A stretch of DNA of 63,206 bases from an uncultured Pirellula sp. (GTDB lineage Bacteria; Planctomycetota; Planctomycetia; Pirellulales; Pirellulaceae): assembly GCA_903858115.1 (NCBI GenBank), contig CAIOHR010000131.1, forward strand, positions 1 through 63,206. The letters run 5' to 3'. The notes under the pieces were generated by a model. That model was given only the letters and a program-made list of their open reading frames with translations. It made no database searches and had not been told where the DNA came from. Made by a program: the position numbers and the translations under genes. Shown one piece after another: positions 54,727 to 63,102 of the stretch (positions within the stretch are counted from its first letter, which is position 1; the number at the start of each line of letters is the position of its first letter).

Positions 54727-55017
54727 ATGAATAAACCAAGCAGCGATCCATCCGAGGATATGTCTTTCGAGGAAGCGATTTCGGCCATCGAAGTTTCTGT
54801 TCGTCGATTGGAGGGGAATTCACTAGGATTGGAACAGTCTTTGGAAGAATATTCCAAAGCAACTCGCTATATCGCTCATTGCCAAAAACAGTTGACCACC
54901 GCCAAGCGAAAAATTGAACAGCTCAAGGGCATAACGCGCGAGGGTGCTGCGATTACCGAAGTGTGGGAGGAACCTGCCGCGGAGGAGCAGAAGCCGAAAA
55001 GACGAAAGCCAAACTAA
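54727..55017 (+). CDS. xseB: Exodeoxyribonuclease VII small subunit
   Basis: A 96-residue helical protein. The XseB signature is clear: MSFEEAISAIEVSVRRLEGN, SLGLEQSLEEYSKATRYIAH and CQKQLTTAKRKIEQL. The C-terminal ~20 residues are charged and variable. It forms ExoVII with XseA, which is not encoded in this window. It lies divergent from the coiled-coil gene and convergent with the EEP-family gene. Confidence 0.93.
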   Translation: MNKPSSDPSEDMSFEEAISAIEVSVRRLEGNSLGLEQSLEEYSKATRYIAHCQKQLTTAKRKIEQLKGITREGAAITEVWEEPAAEEQKPKRRKPN

Positions 55018-55063
55018 GGGAACGACAAGAGCTATTCTTCATTGGGTGAGTCGCTCTTCGTCT

Positions 55064-56110
55064 TTAGCGAGTTCCTACACGTTCGGAAACGTTCGCGACA
55101 CGACCTGCCGCACCATGTTGCAATTCGACGATCGAGAATTCTGCCCATATCGGCAAATGGTCCGAGATCTCTTTCACTTGCTCCTGCCGAAGACCAAAAA
55201 AATCTCCTAGATCCAATACGCCTGCTCGACCCGTGAACTCATTGGTGAGTTCGCGATCGAACAAGATATTGTCAATGATCTTGGTCCGTGCCGTATTGGT
55301 AGGCTCTCGATCGATTGCCCACATTATTCCCGGTAGCTGCCCGAGCGGACCAAATTGATGCGGTTCCGCATTCAAGTCTCCTAGCAATAGAACGTCGTCT
55401 TGCATCCCGTTAAGATACTCGAAGTCGCGTACAGACTTTAGTACTGTGTGCATGACCGGTATCTCTTGAGACACCTCATCTGGATCCGTATGGATATTTA
55501 CGAGGGTGAACGAGAACGGTTGATAATTTGGGGGAACGCGCGTAATGAATCGTGCAACCAATGGTTCACGATGCAGGTAGTCCATTTTATCATCGACGAC
55601 GTAAGTAAAGTCTTTGCCTGAGACAACCGTATCGGTGTTGAAGATGAATGCGTACTGTTCTTTTGATGTGGTTCGCCCTAGAGGTTGGCTAATGACGTAG
55701 TCGTACCGTGATCCGTTCGCATTGATGTAGTGCATCAGCGCTGGGATCGACTCGTTGCTTCGGTCGCGGATTTCTTGAATAGCAACAACGTCGAATTGGC
55801 GAATGACCTCGGCCAGGCGTTCGGGCATGCCAGGCTTTTCCATCTTTGACTTGCCGAAAACTTGGATGTTGAAGCTGGCGACCAAAATGGTTTGGCCTGT
55901 CCGGACGGGAAGTCCTCGCGGTCGACTCACGGCAGGACGTGTTGATACGAACTGACCGCTTGCTTTCGGGAGTACGTTCGCAGTTGCAGTTGTTGGGCCA
56001 GCCGAGTCCACCATCGAATCGACGTTGGGTTCACATCCTAGAAAGTAGCCCAAAACGGCAATGACCATGCAGCCGCTAATGGCCTCGATAGTAGGTAGTT
56101 TTTTTTTCAT
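55064..56110 (-). CDS. Endonuclease/exonuclease/phosphatase family lipoprotein
   Basis: A 348-residue protein. The N-terminus is a lipoprotein signal (VIAVLGYFLGC, Cys at ~26), so the enzyme faces the periplasm or outside. The EEP catalytic elements are visible: LVASFNIQVFGKSKMEKPGM (Asn), VVAIQEIRDRSNESIPA (Glu metal ligand), LVNIHTDPDEV (His), DVLLLGDLNAEPHQFG (Asp/Asn) and ISDHLPIWAEF (catalytic His). This DNase I-like layout can hydrolyse nucleic acids or phosphoesters; the substrate is unknown. A secreted nuclease for nutrient scavenging is plausible. Confidence 0.9.
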   Translation of the reverse strand: MKKKLPTIEAISGCMVIAVLGYFLGCEPNVDSMVDSAGPTTATANVLPKASGQFVSTRPAVSRPRGLPVRTGQTILVASFNIQVFGKSKMEKPGMPERLAEVIRQFDVVAIQEIRDRSNESIPALMHYINANGSRYDYVISQPLGRTTSKEQYAFIFNTDTVVSGKDFTYVVDDKMDYLHREPLVARFITRVPPNYQPFSFTLVNIHTDPDEVSQEIPVMHTVLKSVRDFEYLNGMQDDVLLLGDLNAEPHQFGPLGQLPGIMWAIDREPTNTARTKIIDNILFDRELTNEFTGRAGVLDLGDFFGLRQEQVKEISDHLPIWAEFSIVELQHGAAGRVANVSERVGTR

Positions 56111-56193
56111 TTCCCTTGCCTCCTTGCATGGGATATCGACTAGCCAATCACAAATGCGATTCTGACATGGTCATCCTTGGCCATCGCGATCGC

Positions 56194-56826
56194 CTAAACC
56201 GGACTCGATTGGAGCGCGGTTTCAATAAGTCTCTGGAAGCGCGGGGAAGCGTTCTCCAGTTGAAGTTCCAGCGTTTTCCTGCAGCTAGGCTTCAAGTGTT
56301 GGGTTTGTCCCAACGCCCAAGCTGCCCTTTCTTTTGCCGAACTCTCTAGTTCCCGATGAAAGACTTGACAAACATGATCTTGAATGGATTCCGAATGCGA
56401 CTGAGACGTTGTATCTGTGTATTGAGCGAACCATCTTCCTAGCAATGTGCAGGCCCAATAGACTTGCGTAGAGTCCCCGTTTTGAAGCTGAGCCAAAAGG
56501 ATCGGAATTGCAGTGATTGAAGGCACACCACAGTTTTCCAGGGCTTCGCTCGCGTTGTTTTGATGACTCTCCTCGCCGCTGCTTACCGCCGAAAAAAGGA
56601 GAGGAAAATTCTCGAGCGCGAAATCCGGTTCCTGAACGCATCGTTCCAGTTGCTTTGGGTTTACCACTTTTGAGCCTCCTTGCTCATGAGTAGATTCAGT
56701 CTTTATCGAATTTGGGTTGTTTGACACAATCTGGGTTTGTGGATTGGGCGTCCAAAATGCTGAAATACTTGGTACCACCATCGATCTGCAGCGATCAAAA
56801 TGAAATGCCTGCATACCATGAGGCAT
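56194..56826 (-). CDS. Possible HEAT-repeat-like protein
   Basis: A 210-residue protein counted from the ATG at 56826; ATGs at 56814 and 56781 are also possible, and the frame extends to 56928 inside the divergent glycosyltransferase gene, which is not credible. Helical repeats are suggested by NNASEALENCGVPSITAIPI followed by LLAQLQ, and by RAAWALGQTQHLKPSCRKTL. Function unknown. The gene lies divergent from the glycosyltransferase gene with about 20 bp between starts. Confidence 0.6.
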   Translation of the reverse strand: MPHGMQAFHFDRCRSMVVPSISAFWTPNPQTQIVSNNPNSIKTESTHEQGGSKVVNPKQLERCVQEPDFALENFPLLFSAVSSGEESHQNNASEALENCGVPSITAIPILLAQLQNGDSTQVYWACTLLGRWFAQYTDTTSQSHSESIQDHVCQVFHRELESSAKERAAWALGQTQHLKPSCRKTLELQLENASPRFQRLIETALQSSPV

Positions 56827-56847
56827 TGAAAGGAAAGCATACGACAG

Positions 56848-57945
56848 TTGCGAATCGATCTTGTTATTACTGAACTGGATGATGGTGGTGCTGAGAGATG
56901 CTGTGCCGAATTGGCCATCTATCTCCACGGAAAAAGGTACCCTGTCCGTTTGATCGTGATCGGGCCGATTCCTAAACCTCCCAGGAATGAGATCTATGGC
57001 CGGCTAGTCGCGGCTGGAGTTTGGATGGAGTTTATTGGCGCGGAAAAGTGGTACCAGTTTCCAACGGCACTTTGGAAATTGCATCGACTTATTGCGAAAT
57101 CTCCCCCTGAAGTCGCTCAATCATTCTTGTGGCATGCCAACGTTTTGTGCGCTGCGACCTATCCTCGATTCAACATCCCGCTCGTGGGTGGGCATCGGGT
57201 AGCAGAACATCGAGCCGGTCGAAATCGATGGAGCCGTTGGGCTGTAACGAAGATGCGTCGTGTGGTCTGTGTAAGCAACTCTTTGGCAGAATGGTGTTCC
57301 CAGGCAGAAGCTATCCCGCCTGAAAAGTTGGTCGTTATCTGCAACGGCATCGATCTGGACAGGCTTGCGTCTCAAGCGGAGTTACCGAGTGAATTGCGAA
57401 AGCAGCCTGCCCTGCTGTTCGTCGGAAGATTGCATTTGCAAAAAGGCATCGACATTCTCATGGCCGATGCAGAATCGATTCTCGCTGCGTTGCCAAAGCA
57501 CCATCTAGTGATCATCGGATATGGGCCGTTAAGACAAGTCGTTGATTCGTGGACAAAGGACTTTCCCTATGGTGATCGAGTTCATGTACTCGGGCAAAGA
57601 CCGGACGTTCCCGCTTGGATGAAGCAATCGCAATTGTTGATACTTCCCTCGCGTTTTGAAGGGATGCCGAACGCAGTCCTTGAAGCGATGGCGTTGGGAG
57701 TTCCGGTTGCGACTTTACAAGTGGAAGGAGTCCGCGAACTGTTAGGAGAACTGGCTCCAGCTCAATCCGTGACTCGAGATGACTGGAATGCTTGGCGCGA
57801 ACTGGTTATCCAACTCGGGAACGCACCGGACCGTTGCTGTGAACTCGGCAAAATGAATCAAGCGAGAGTACAAGAGCATTTTCAATTGGACTCTCAATTG
57901 CAAAAATATGAAGAACTGTATCGAGTTCTTTTGCAGGACAAATGA
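56848..57945 (+). CDS. GT4 family glycosyltransferase
   Basis: A 365-residue GT-B enzyme. The N-terminal acceptor domain opens RIDLVITELDDGGAERCCAE, a typical group 1 start with a GGAE motif. The C-terminal donor domain has LLFVGRLHLQKGIDILMADA and the nucleotide-sugar-binding EX7E region LPSRFEGMPNAVLEAMALG. The start codon is TTG at 56848, preceded by AGGAAAG about 11 nt upstream, and the protein N-terminus fits the family precisely. It would add a sugar to a surface polysaccharide or lipid on the cytoplasmic side. No other polysaccharide genes adjoin. Confidence 0.92.
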   Translation: MRIDLVITELDDGGAERCCAELAIYLHGKRYPVRLIVIGPIPKPPRNEIYGRLVAAGVWMEFIGAEKWYQFPTALWKLHRLIAKSPPEVAQSFLWHANVLCAATYPRFNIPLVGGHRVAEHRAGRNRWSRWAVTKMRRVVCVSNSLAEWCSQAEAIPPEKLVVICNGIDLDRLASQAELPSELRKQPALLFVGRLHLQKGIDILMADAESILAALPKHHLVIIGYGPLRQVVDSWTKDFPYGDRVHVLGQRPDVPAWMKQSQLLILPSRFEGMPNAVLEAMALGVPVATLQVEGVRELLGELAPAQSVTRDDWNAWRELVIQLGNAPDRCCELGKMNQARVQEHFQLDSQLQKYEELYRVLLQDK

Positions 57946-58098
57946 TCGCGAAAGAAACTATTGCAGTCTTGCAAAACGAGAACGAAGCGAAGCCTGCAAG
58001 GGACTTCGAATAACTCATAAAAGTGTTTGCCGGTTTCCATTCCTCTATTCTAAGAATGACAGATTAGGCTCGCTAGCAAACGCACAAACCACTTTGGT

Positions 58099-58136
58099 CC
58101 CGACAGGCTAGTGCAATCTACACCCAGCCTGTCGGG
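58099..58136. terminator. Hairpin between convergent glycosyltransferase and sigma factor genes
   Basis: cccgacaggct (58099-58109) and agcctgtcggg (58126-58136) pair perfectly over 11 bp with a 16-nt loop. It is followed by gtcttcc on the plus strand. Its position between convergent genes suggests a two-way stop. Confidence 0.65.
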
Positions 58137-58162
58137 GTCTTCCAAAGTTCACGCGATAGGCT

Positions 58163-58741
58163 CTATACGCCGATGAGCGTTTCGCATTCCTTTGCCAATC
58201 GCTTGCGCGCTACGTGCAATCGTCGCTTGATCGTTCCGACGGGAGCATCGAATGCGTGGCTCATTTGGTTCAAGCTCTGTCCATCCAAGTAGAATGCGAC
58301 CAACGTTTGTCGGTCGAGTTCCCCTAGACGGTCCAATCCCAAATGAACTTGCCGAGCTCTCTCGCTGGAAAGCACTGCATCGATCGGTTCGTCGCTGTTC
58401 GCAACCGTCGCTTCCAAGATCTCTTGGTCGACGGAAGCTGGCTTGGGACGACGAGTCAATCGGTTGATCGCCATTCTGTGCACGATCTGACGCAACCATC
58501 CGCCGAACGCTTCTGGCGTTTGCAATTGGTGAATGCGTCGAAACGCTTGAATGAACACATCTTGGCTCAACTCTTGCGCTTCGTCCCAGTTCCCCAATCG
58601 CTTGTAAGCGATGGACAGAACATGCTGTTGGAATCGGCAATAGAGTTGATCCATCGCATCTCGGTCCCCCGATTGCGCAGACTGAACCAATTCCAAAACG
58701 GTAACTTCGGTATCTTCGTAAACAAATTCTGCAATGGACAT
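58163..58741 (-). CDS. ECF RNA polymerase sigma factor
   Basis: A 192-residue sigma-70 family protein. Region 2 (residues ~25-95) has LSQDVFIQAFRRIHQLQTPE and GWLRQIVHRMAINRLTRR. Region 4 (~130-185) has LDRQTLVAFYLDGQSLNQMS and the recognition helix VGTIKRRLHVARKRLAKE. It belongs to the ECF class. No anti-sigma gene adjoins downstream (convergent glycosyltransferase), so regulation may be from elsewhere. The 5' leader contains a short ccgtcc/ggacgg hairpin (58772-58800). Confidence 0.92.
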   Translation of the reverse strand: MSIAEFVYEDTEVTVLELVQSAQSGDRDAMDQLYCRFQQHVLSIAYKRLGNWDEAQELSQDVFIQAFRRIHQLQTPEAFGGWLRQIVHRMAINRLTRRPKPASVDQEILEATVANSDEPIDAVLSSERARQVHLGLDRLGELDRQTLVAFYLDGQSLNQMSHAFDAPVGTIKRRLHVARKRLAKECETLIGV

Positions 58742-59060
58742 TTGGGTGGATCTCTCTTTTAGGAGACATTACCGTCCGTGTATGGGTATACCTGGGACGG
58801 ATCGGTCTCGCGTGCTTTTGGACCACGAGAGAGAGTCTTGTTAACCAAGCAAGAGTTCGTTGCGAAACGGGCCATGAGTAGCCCTCGATCTCGGTTCTGA
58901 ATATTGCTCAGCCTCACCATCAGATACTTCGCATCAACTGTCGCAAAAAGCGAGTAGCGAACGAAGTATCAGACTTCTAGACTCAATCGGTGGTTGTCGC
59001 CGTGGTACGGTTCGACTGCTGCGAATCGGCAAACAAATTGCGGCAATCGTGTTCGCGATG
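58742..59060. other. 319-bp intergenic region with leader hairpins
   Basis: No gene is supported here. It holds the sigma factor leader hairpin (ccgtcc 58772-58777 with ggacgg 58795-58800) and an inverted repeat gatacttcg (58923-58931) with cgaagtatc (58962-58970) that also contains an inner tcgc/gcga stem. The second could be a terminator for the small upstream gene at 59061-59372. Confidence 0.45.
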
Positions 59061-59372
59061 CTACTGGGAGCGTTCGCGTGTGGACGTTCTGGTTATGGGT
59101 TGTGTCGCGGGCTGCATCTGCTGCATCCTGAACAATCCATAAAAGCCAGATTGCCACGAGCTAATCTCCGGGCGTTCATACCCGGTCGATTTGCTCGACG
59201 TACCTGTTGTCGATTTACTCGACGTACCTGTTGTCGATTTACTCGACGTACCTGATAAGTGCGTATGTAGATGACGTGGGAGGAGGACAACATTGGCCAC
59301 TGCCACAAACGCGCAATCTCGCACCGAGGCGACCACATTGACACATCGTTGAGCAATATTCAGTTGACGCAT
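59061..59372 (-). CDS. Possible small protein with TGTSSKST repeats
   Basis: A 103-residue frame with an excellent Shine-Dalgarno (GGGAGGA) about 5 nt before ATG at 59372, rare in this window. The N-terminal 40 residues are hydrophobic with a basic start (RQLNIAQRCVNVVASVRDCA), possibly a signal. Residues ~42-63 are three copies of an octad TGTSSKST, encoded by 24-bp in-frame repeats. The C-terminus is Gln/Met-rich (RMQQMQPATQP). No family is recognised. It could be a small exported protein; the coding nature rests on the ribosome-binding site and repeat phase only. Confidence 0.45.
   Translation of the reverse strand: MRQLNIAQRCVNVVASVRDCAFVAVANVVLLPRHLHTHLSGTSSKSTTGTSSKSTTGTSSKSTGYERPEISSWQSGFYGLFRMQQMQPATQPITRTSTRERSQ
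59185..59256. repeat. Three 24-bp tandem repeats
   Basis: gtcgatttactcgacgtacc + tgtt at 59185-59208 (one base variant), 59209-59232 and 59233-59256 (last bases differ). The unit is a multiple of three and keeps one frame open on the minus strand, where it encodes TGTSSKST. Confidence 0.9.
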
Positions 59373-59672
59373 GACATCCTCCCGTCGCCGTTAGGCGCAC
59401 TTTGAGAGATCCAAGAAACAAAAAAAGGGTCGGTGTGCTGCCTTTCATTCAGCAACCGTGCAACGCAACATCGCGAGTCGCGTGCTCCAATCAGACTATG
59501 GTATCGTAGGATTGGTTCGGAGGAAAACTTATATTTCAAGAAAATTTTCCAAAAGACTTCGCTTTCCTAACTGCGAATTCTAGCCTTTCCAAAACAGGAG
59601 TTCTCCAAGATCCCTGGCAAAGCCTAGAATTGAAATGTAGTGTACGAACCATCGAACGGTTTTTGAACAATC
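59373..59672. other. 300-bp intergenic region, nothing definite
   Basis: Apart from the ribosome-binding site at its left edge and an A-rich stretch (aagaaacaaaaaaaggg, 59413-59429), I see no gene or structured element. It should contain the promoter of the small minus-strand gene and that of the NfeD gene, which I cannot define. Confidence 0.3.
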
Positions 59673-61862
59673 ATGAACTCATCCAATCGCCTCTTTCTTT
59701 TTCTTATTGCACTGAGCATTTTCGTGCTTCAACGCTCGGGCAATCTTGCTGGACAAGAGCCGGCGGCCGTACCCCCCAAATTGGATACTCCTGTTCGGCA
59801 AGCAATCTCTTTGCCGGTCGAATTTCCGCTTGACGCAACACGCGAAACCAAACTTCTAGCTTCCCTAGAGTTTCTGTCGTCCAGATCCAACGGAATCGAT
59901 CGCCCTCTGGTCGTTCTCGAATTCAAAGGCGCCCAGCAATCGACTCGTCCGTCCGACGAAGTGCTCATAGGTCGCGGAACCCCCTTTGAACGATCCCTCA
60001 GCCTCGCACGCTGGATTAGTGGACCTAAAGGAAGCCGGATTCAAACCATAGCTTACATTCCGCAGTCGATCGGCGGACATGCCGTTTTGATTGCGCTCGC
60101 CTGCGAAGAAATTGCCATCGCTCCCGATGCAGAGTTCGGACAAGCGTCGATGGATGAGTCGGCTACCGATGCCACTATCAAGCAGGCCTACATTGACATT
60201 GCAACACGACGAGCAACCTTTCCGCCTGCAGCCGTTGTTTCGATGCTGGACGCCGCGGAACCTCTGGTTCGCATCGACTCGACCGATGGAAGGATGGAAT
60301 ACGTCTCCTCATCCGAACTTAAAAGACGTGAACGCAACGACACGGAATGGAATGAGACACAATTGGTTCCGTTCAATCAATTGGCTCGCTTTGTCGGACA
60401 AGAGCTTCGCAACTGGCGATGGGTCGCACATATTGCAGGCGATAAACAACAGCTCGCCAATGTGCTGCGATTGAACAAACCGATTGTGGAGCAACCTGTA
60501 TTCGAAGGAGAACGCGTCGCTGTTCGAACACATCTCCGAGGTATCATCACACCCCGGCATGTCAATCGGATGCTGCGAGCCATCGAAGAAGGTCTAGCAA
60601 AAAAGGGAACCAATCTCGTCTTGGTCGAGGTCGACTCGCCAGGTGGTAATTTGACAGAGAGCCTTCGCTTCGCGCGGTACCTTGCGGATATTGGCTCGGA
60701 TCGCGCCGAAGTAGTCTGCTACATCCCTGGCTCGGCCCTGGGGGATGCTTCGCTGATCGCCCTCGCTTGCGATTCCATCATGATGCACCCCGACGCAAAG
60801 ATTGGCGGACCAGGAGAAGCGAGTGTTGGACCTGCGGAATGCAATAACCAACGCCCGGCCATCGAATCACTTGCGCAATCGTCTGGCAGATCGGTAGGAG
60901 AACTACTCGGTTGTGTTTGCCCTACCATGCCCATCTTCGAATACAGTTCATTCGATGGCCGTACGCAATTGCAATCTCCCGAGTGGTTGCAAGATGATCC
61001 GGTTGCCCCTCAATGGAACAAAGGAGCGCAAGTTGATTTTTCCAAAGGACTAGATTTCGAGGCAGCAAGCGAACTGAAGATTGCCGTCGACAATCCAGTG
61101 TCCATCCAAACGGTTGGCAGCAAATTTGGAATCGAAGTACTACCCGCAGAGCTCAAGACCAATGCGACGGAAGAGTTTATCGACTGGCTCGCTGGGCAGA
61201 TGTGGTTTTCATTCTTCTTATTCTTTGTCGGCTTCACTGCATTGAGCGCAGAACTCAGCGCACCAGGGGTTGGCTTTCCCGGAATCTTGGCAGCCATTTG
61301 CTTCGGTCTGTTCTTTTGGTTGCGCGTTCTTGGAGGAACGGTCGAATGGCTTGAAGTTTTATTGATTCTCGGTGGAATTGTTTGCTTGCTTCTCGAAGTC
61401 TTTGTCTTCCCCGGTTTCGGCATTTTTGGTGGCACGGGGCTCGGGCTGCTTGGGGTAGGTTTGTTGCTGGCTGGGCAAACGTTTATCTTGCCGACCAACG
61501 ATTACCAACGACAACGCGTTGTAACCGGTTTTGGCCAAATCGGTCTCGTCGCATTGAGTTTGCTGGCACTCGCATTCGCGTTTCGCAAACAGATTGCAAA
61601 CTCCCCCATGGTTCGATGGATTGCATTGCAACCTCCATCGAACGAACGAGAGAAGATGGAAAAGGAACGCATCGTCGAAGAATTGCAGATGTACCTTGGT
61701 TGGCACGGCACGACCTTGACCCGTTGCAATCCTAGCGGGAAAGCGATGATCGGCGAAAAACTCCAAAGCATCGTAGCCGAGGTAGGTTGGCTGGACGAAA
61801 ACGTAGAAATCGAGGTTGTGCGCATCCACGAGAATTCACTGATCGTTCGACAACGCAGCTAG
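59673..61862 (+). CDS. Large NfeD family membrane protein with two ClpP/crotonase-like domains
   Basis: A 729-residue protein. A signal peptide (RLFLFLIALSIFVLQRSG) is followed by two ClpP-like domains, at residues ~70-230 (LIALACEEIAIAPDAEFGQA) and ~285-440 (VLVEVDSPGGNLTESLRFAR, LIALACDSIMMHPDAKIGGP). Four or five membrane helices at ~500-650 (FSFFLFFVGFTALSAELS; VLLILGGIVCLLLEVFVFPG) and a C-terminal OB-fold (LTRCNPSGKAMIGEKLQSIV) complete the NfeD1b layout. In both protease-like domains the catalytic serine position of SAGxLIALA seems to be Gly (GHAVLIALA, GDASLIALA), so peptidase activity may be lost. NfeD proteins work with flotillins such as FloA. Confidence 0.88.
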   Translation: MNSSNRLFLFLIALSIFVLQRSGNLAGQEPAAVPPKLDTPVRQAISLPVEFPLDATRETKLLASLEFLSSRSNGIDRPLVVLEFKGAQQSTRPSDEVLIGRGTPFERSLSLARWISGPKGSRIQTIAYIPQSIGGHAVLIALACEEIAIAPDAEFGQASMDESATDATIKQAYIDIATRRATFPPAAVVSMLDAAEPLVRIDSTDGRMEYVSSSELKRRERNDTEWNETQLVPFNQLARFVGQELRNWRWVAHIAGDKQQLANVLRLNKPIVEQPVFEGERVAVRTHLRGIITPRHVNRMLRAIEEGLAKKGTNLVLVEVDSPGGNLTESLRFARYLADIGSDRAEVVCYIPGSALGDASLIALACDSIMMHPDAKIGGPGEASVGPAECNNQRPAIESLAQSSGRSVGELLGCVCPTMPIFEYSSFDGRTQLQSPEWLQDDPVAPQWNKGAQVDFSKGLDFEAASELKIAVDNPVSIQTVGSKFGIEVLPAELKTNATEEFIDWLAGQMWFSFFLFFVGFTALSAELSAPGVGFPGILAAICFGLFFWLRVLGGTVEWLEVLLILGGIVCLLLEVFVFPGFGIFGGTGLGLLGVGLLLAGQTFILPTNDYQRQRVVTGFGQIGLVALSLLALAFAFRKQIANSPMVRWIALQPPSNEREKMEKERIVEELQMYLGWHGTTLTRCNPSGKAMIGEKLQSIVAEVGWLDENVEIEVVRIHENSLIVRQRS

Positions 61863-62493
61863 TTCGCTGATCGCTGGGCCAGCTACATTGCTTGGCAACG
61901 TTGTGACAGTACGAACCGTTGCGACAGTACCCATGGAGACATTACGGCCTGTTGTATCGGTGCGGCCTGTTGTAACGTTACGGCCTTGTTGGGAAAGAAA
62001 AAAGTTGGGATCGAAGGCGCGAACAGCAGGGGAAGCTTCAACGGTCGTTCGCCTTACAGGTCCGATTCCGAAACGCGCGGCGTGAGGCGCGTCTCGGAAT
62101 CAGGAACCGTCTCCACCCCACCAATGGGGACAAGAGTGGTTAGTCGATCTCCCTCTCGGGAAAGACCAACGGCATTTTCGGAACAGATATAAAATGGTTT
62201 TCGGATTGTTGCAAGCGACTTTATGATCAAAACCCCTGTGTTTTCATTGATAAAAATAGTTTCAGTTTTTTCCCGATTTTTTGTCGCAACAGTCGCGGAA
62301 AGTGGATTAACGATATTTGTTACAGATTGAGGATCGCGTTGTCGGTTAGTCGAATCTTCATTTTTCGCGTACGATATCCACTCTTCGTGCTGTGCCATGT
62401 CGGTGTTCAGAATTTTCCAAAAGGGCGTATCTCTGCAAAAGAGATCGAAGCCAAGATCAAAGAGCTTCTCAAGGTCGAATAGTTTTCTTATCC
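61863..62493. other. 631-bp intergenic region
   Basis: No gene is firmly supported. The first part has short imperfect repeats cggcctgttgta/t (about 61946-61988). A near-perfect hairpin lies at 62064-62101. Minus-strand codons from 62398 to 62054 and a TTG-initiated frame at 62327-62482 (ending AKEIEAKIKELLKVE) remain open, but neither has a ribosome-binding site or a family, so I do not call them. Confidence 0.35.
62064..62101. terminator. Strong hairpin (gattccgaaacgcgc)
   Basis: gattccgaaacgcgc (62064-62078) pairs with gcgcgtctcggaatc (62087-62101), 14 of 15 positions, loop of 8 nt. It could terminate the NfeD transcript or be a REP-like palindrome; no other copy is seen in this window. 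Confidence 0.5.
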
Positions 62494-63102
62494 ATGAATC
62501 ACGGCAAGCAGTTATTCTTTGCAGCGATCTTTGAGCTGAGTCTCGGACTGCTTGCGGTCGGATTGGGTAATGTTTGGGGCTCCCACCCAAACACCCTGAT
62601 TCCGCAGCCAACGGATCTTGTTGGGCTGAGTGTTGGCGTCCTCGGAGGGCTGGTTCTCGGAATGGCTATGGCTATCGCAATGCTTTGTCTAGAGAAGCTT
62701 GAATGGGCCTGGATTCAAGAGACTGCCACCGTAGCGGAGAAAAACCTCGGTGAGTTGATCAAGAACTGTAGTATCTTCCACATGATAGCGCTGTCTTTAG
62801 CTGCGGGAGTGGGCGAAGAAATGCTGTTTCGTGGTTGGCTTCAAGGCACGTTGGTCGACCAATGGCAACCAGCCTTCGGGACATCGGGAGCCTGCGTTGC
62901 AATTGTATTGAGCTCGGCAGTTTTCGGGTTTGCCCATCCGCTTAGTCGCGGCTACATTGCGATCGCCTTCTCGTTGGGTCTCGTTCTAGGGAGCGTTGCA
63001 TGGTGTTGCGATAACCTGTTGATCGCCATCATGGCTCATGCGACCTATGATGCTGTGCTGATGCTGGTGTTTGCTAGTAAATGGATGATGAGGACATCAT
63101 GA
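62494..63102 (+). CDS. CPBP (CAAX protease and bacteriocin-processing) family intramembrane metalloprotease
   Basis: A 202-residue membrane protein with about six helices. The family motifs are complete: GVGEEMLFRGWLQGTLV (Glu-Glu and Arg), VFGFAHPLSRGYIA (His) and LLIAIMAHATYDAV (His). Glu-Glu and the two His form the metal site. Such proteases process lipoproteins or prenylated/peptide substrates, or confer bacteriocin immunity; the target is not evident. The ATG at 62494 (MNHGKQ) precedes the first helix. The stop overlaps the next start by ATGA. Confidence 0.9.
   Translation: MNHGKQLFFAAIFELSLGLLAVGLGNVWGSHPNTLIPQPTDLVGLSVGVLGGLVLGMAMAIAMLCLEKLEWAWIQETATVAEKNLGELIKNCSIFHMIALSLAAGVGEEMLFRGWLQGTLVDQWQPAFGTSGACVAIVLSSAVFGFAHPLSRGYIAIAFSLGLVLGSVAWCCDNLLIAIMAHATYDAVLMLVFASKWMMRTS

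Noticed and set aside
59049..59255. 68-codon plus-strand ORF with RRTCCRFT repeats
   Set aside because: It is the opposite strand of the 24-bp repeats; the Arg/Cys-rich repeat peptide is improbable and no ribosome-binding site is present.
62054..62611. 185-codon minus-strand ORF
   Set aside because: Its first ~70 codons overlap the CPBP protease gene, its end contains the 62064-62101 hairpin, and no ribosome-binding site or family is seen. Kept only as an open question.
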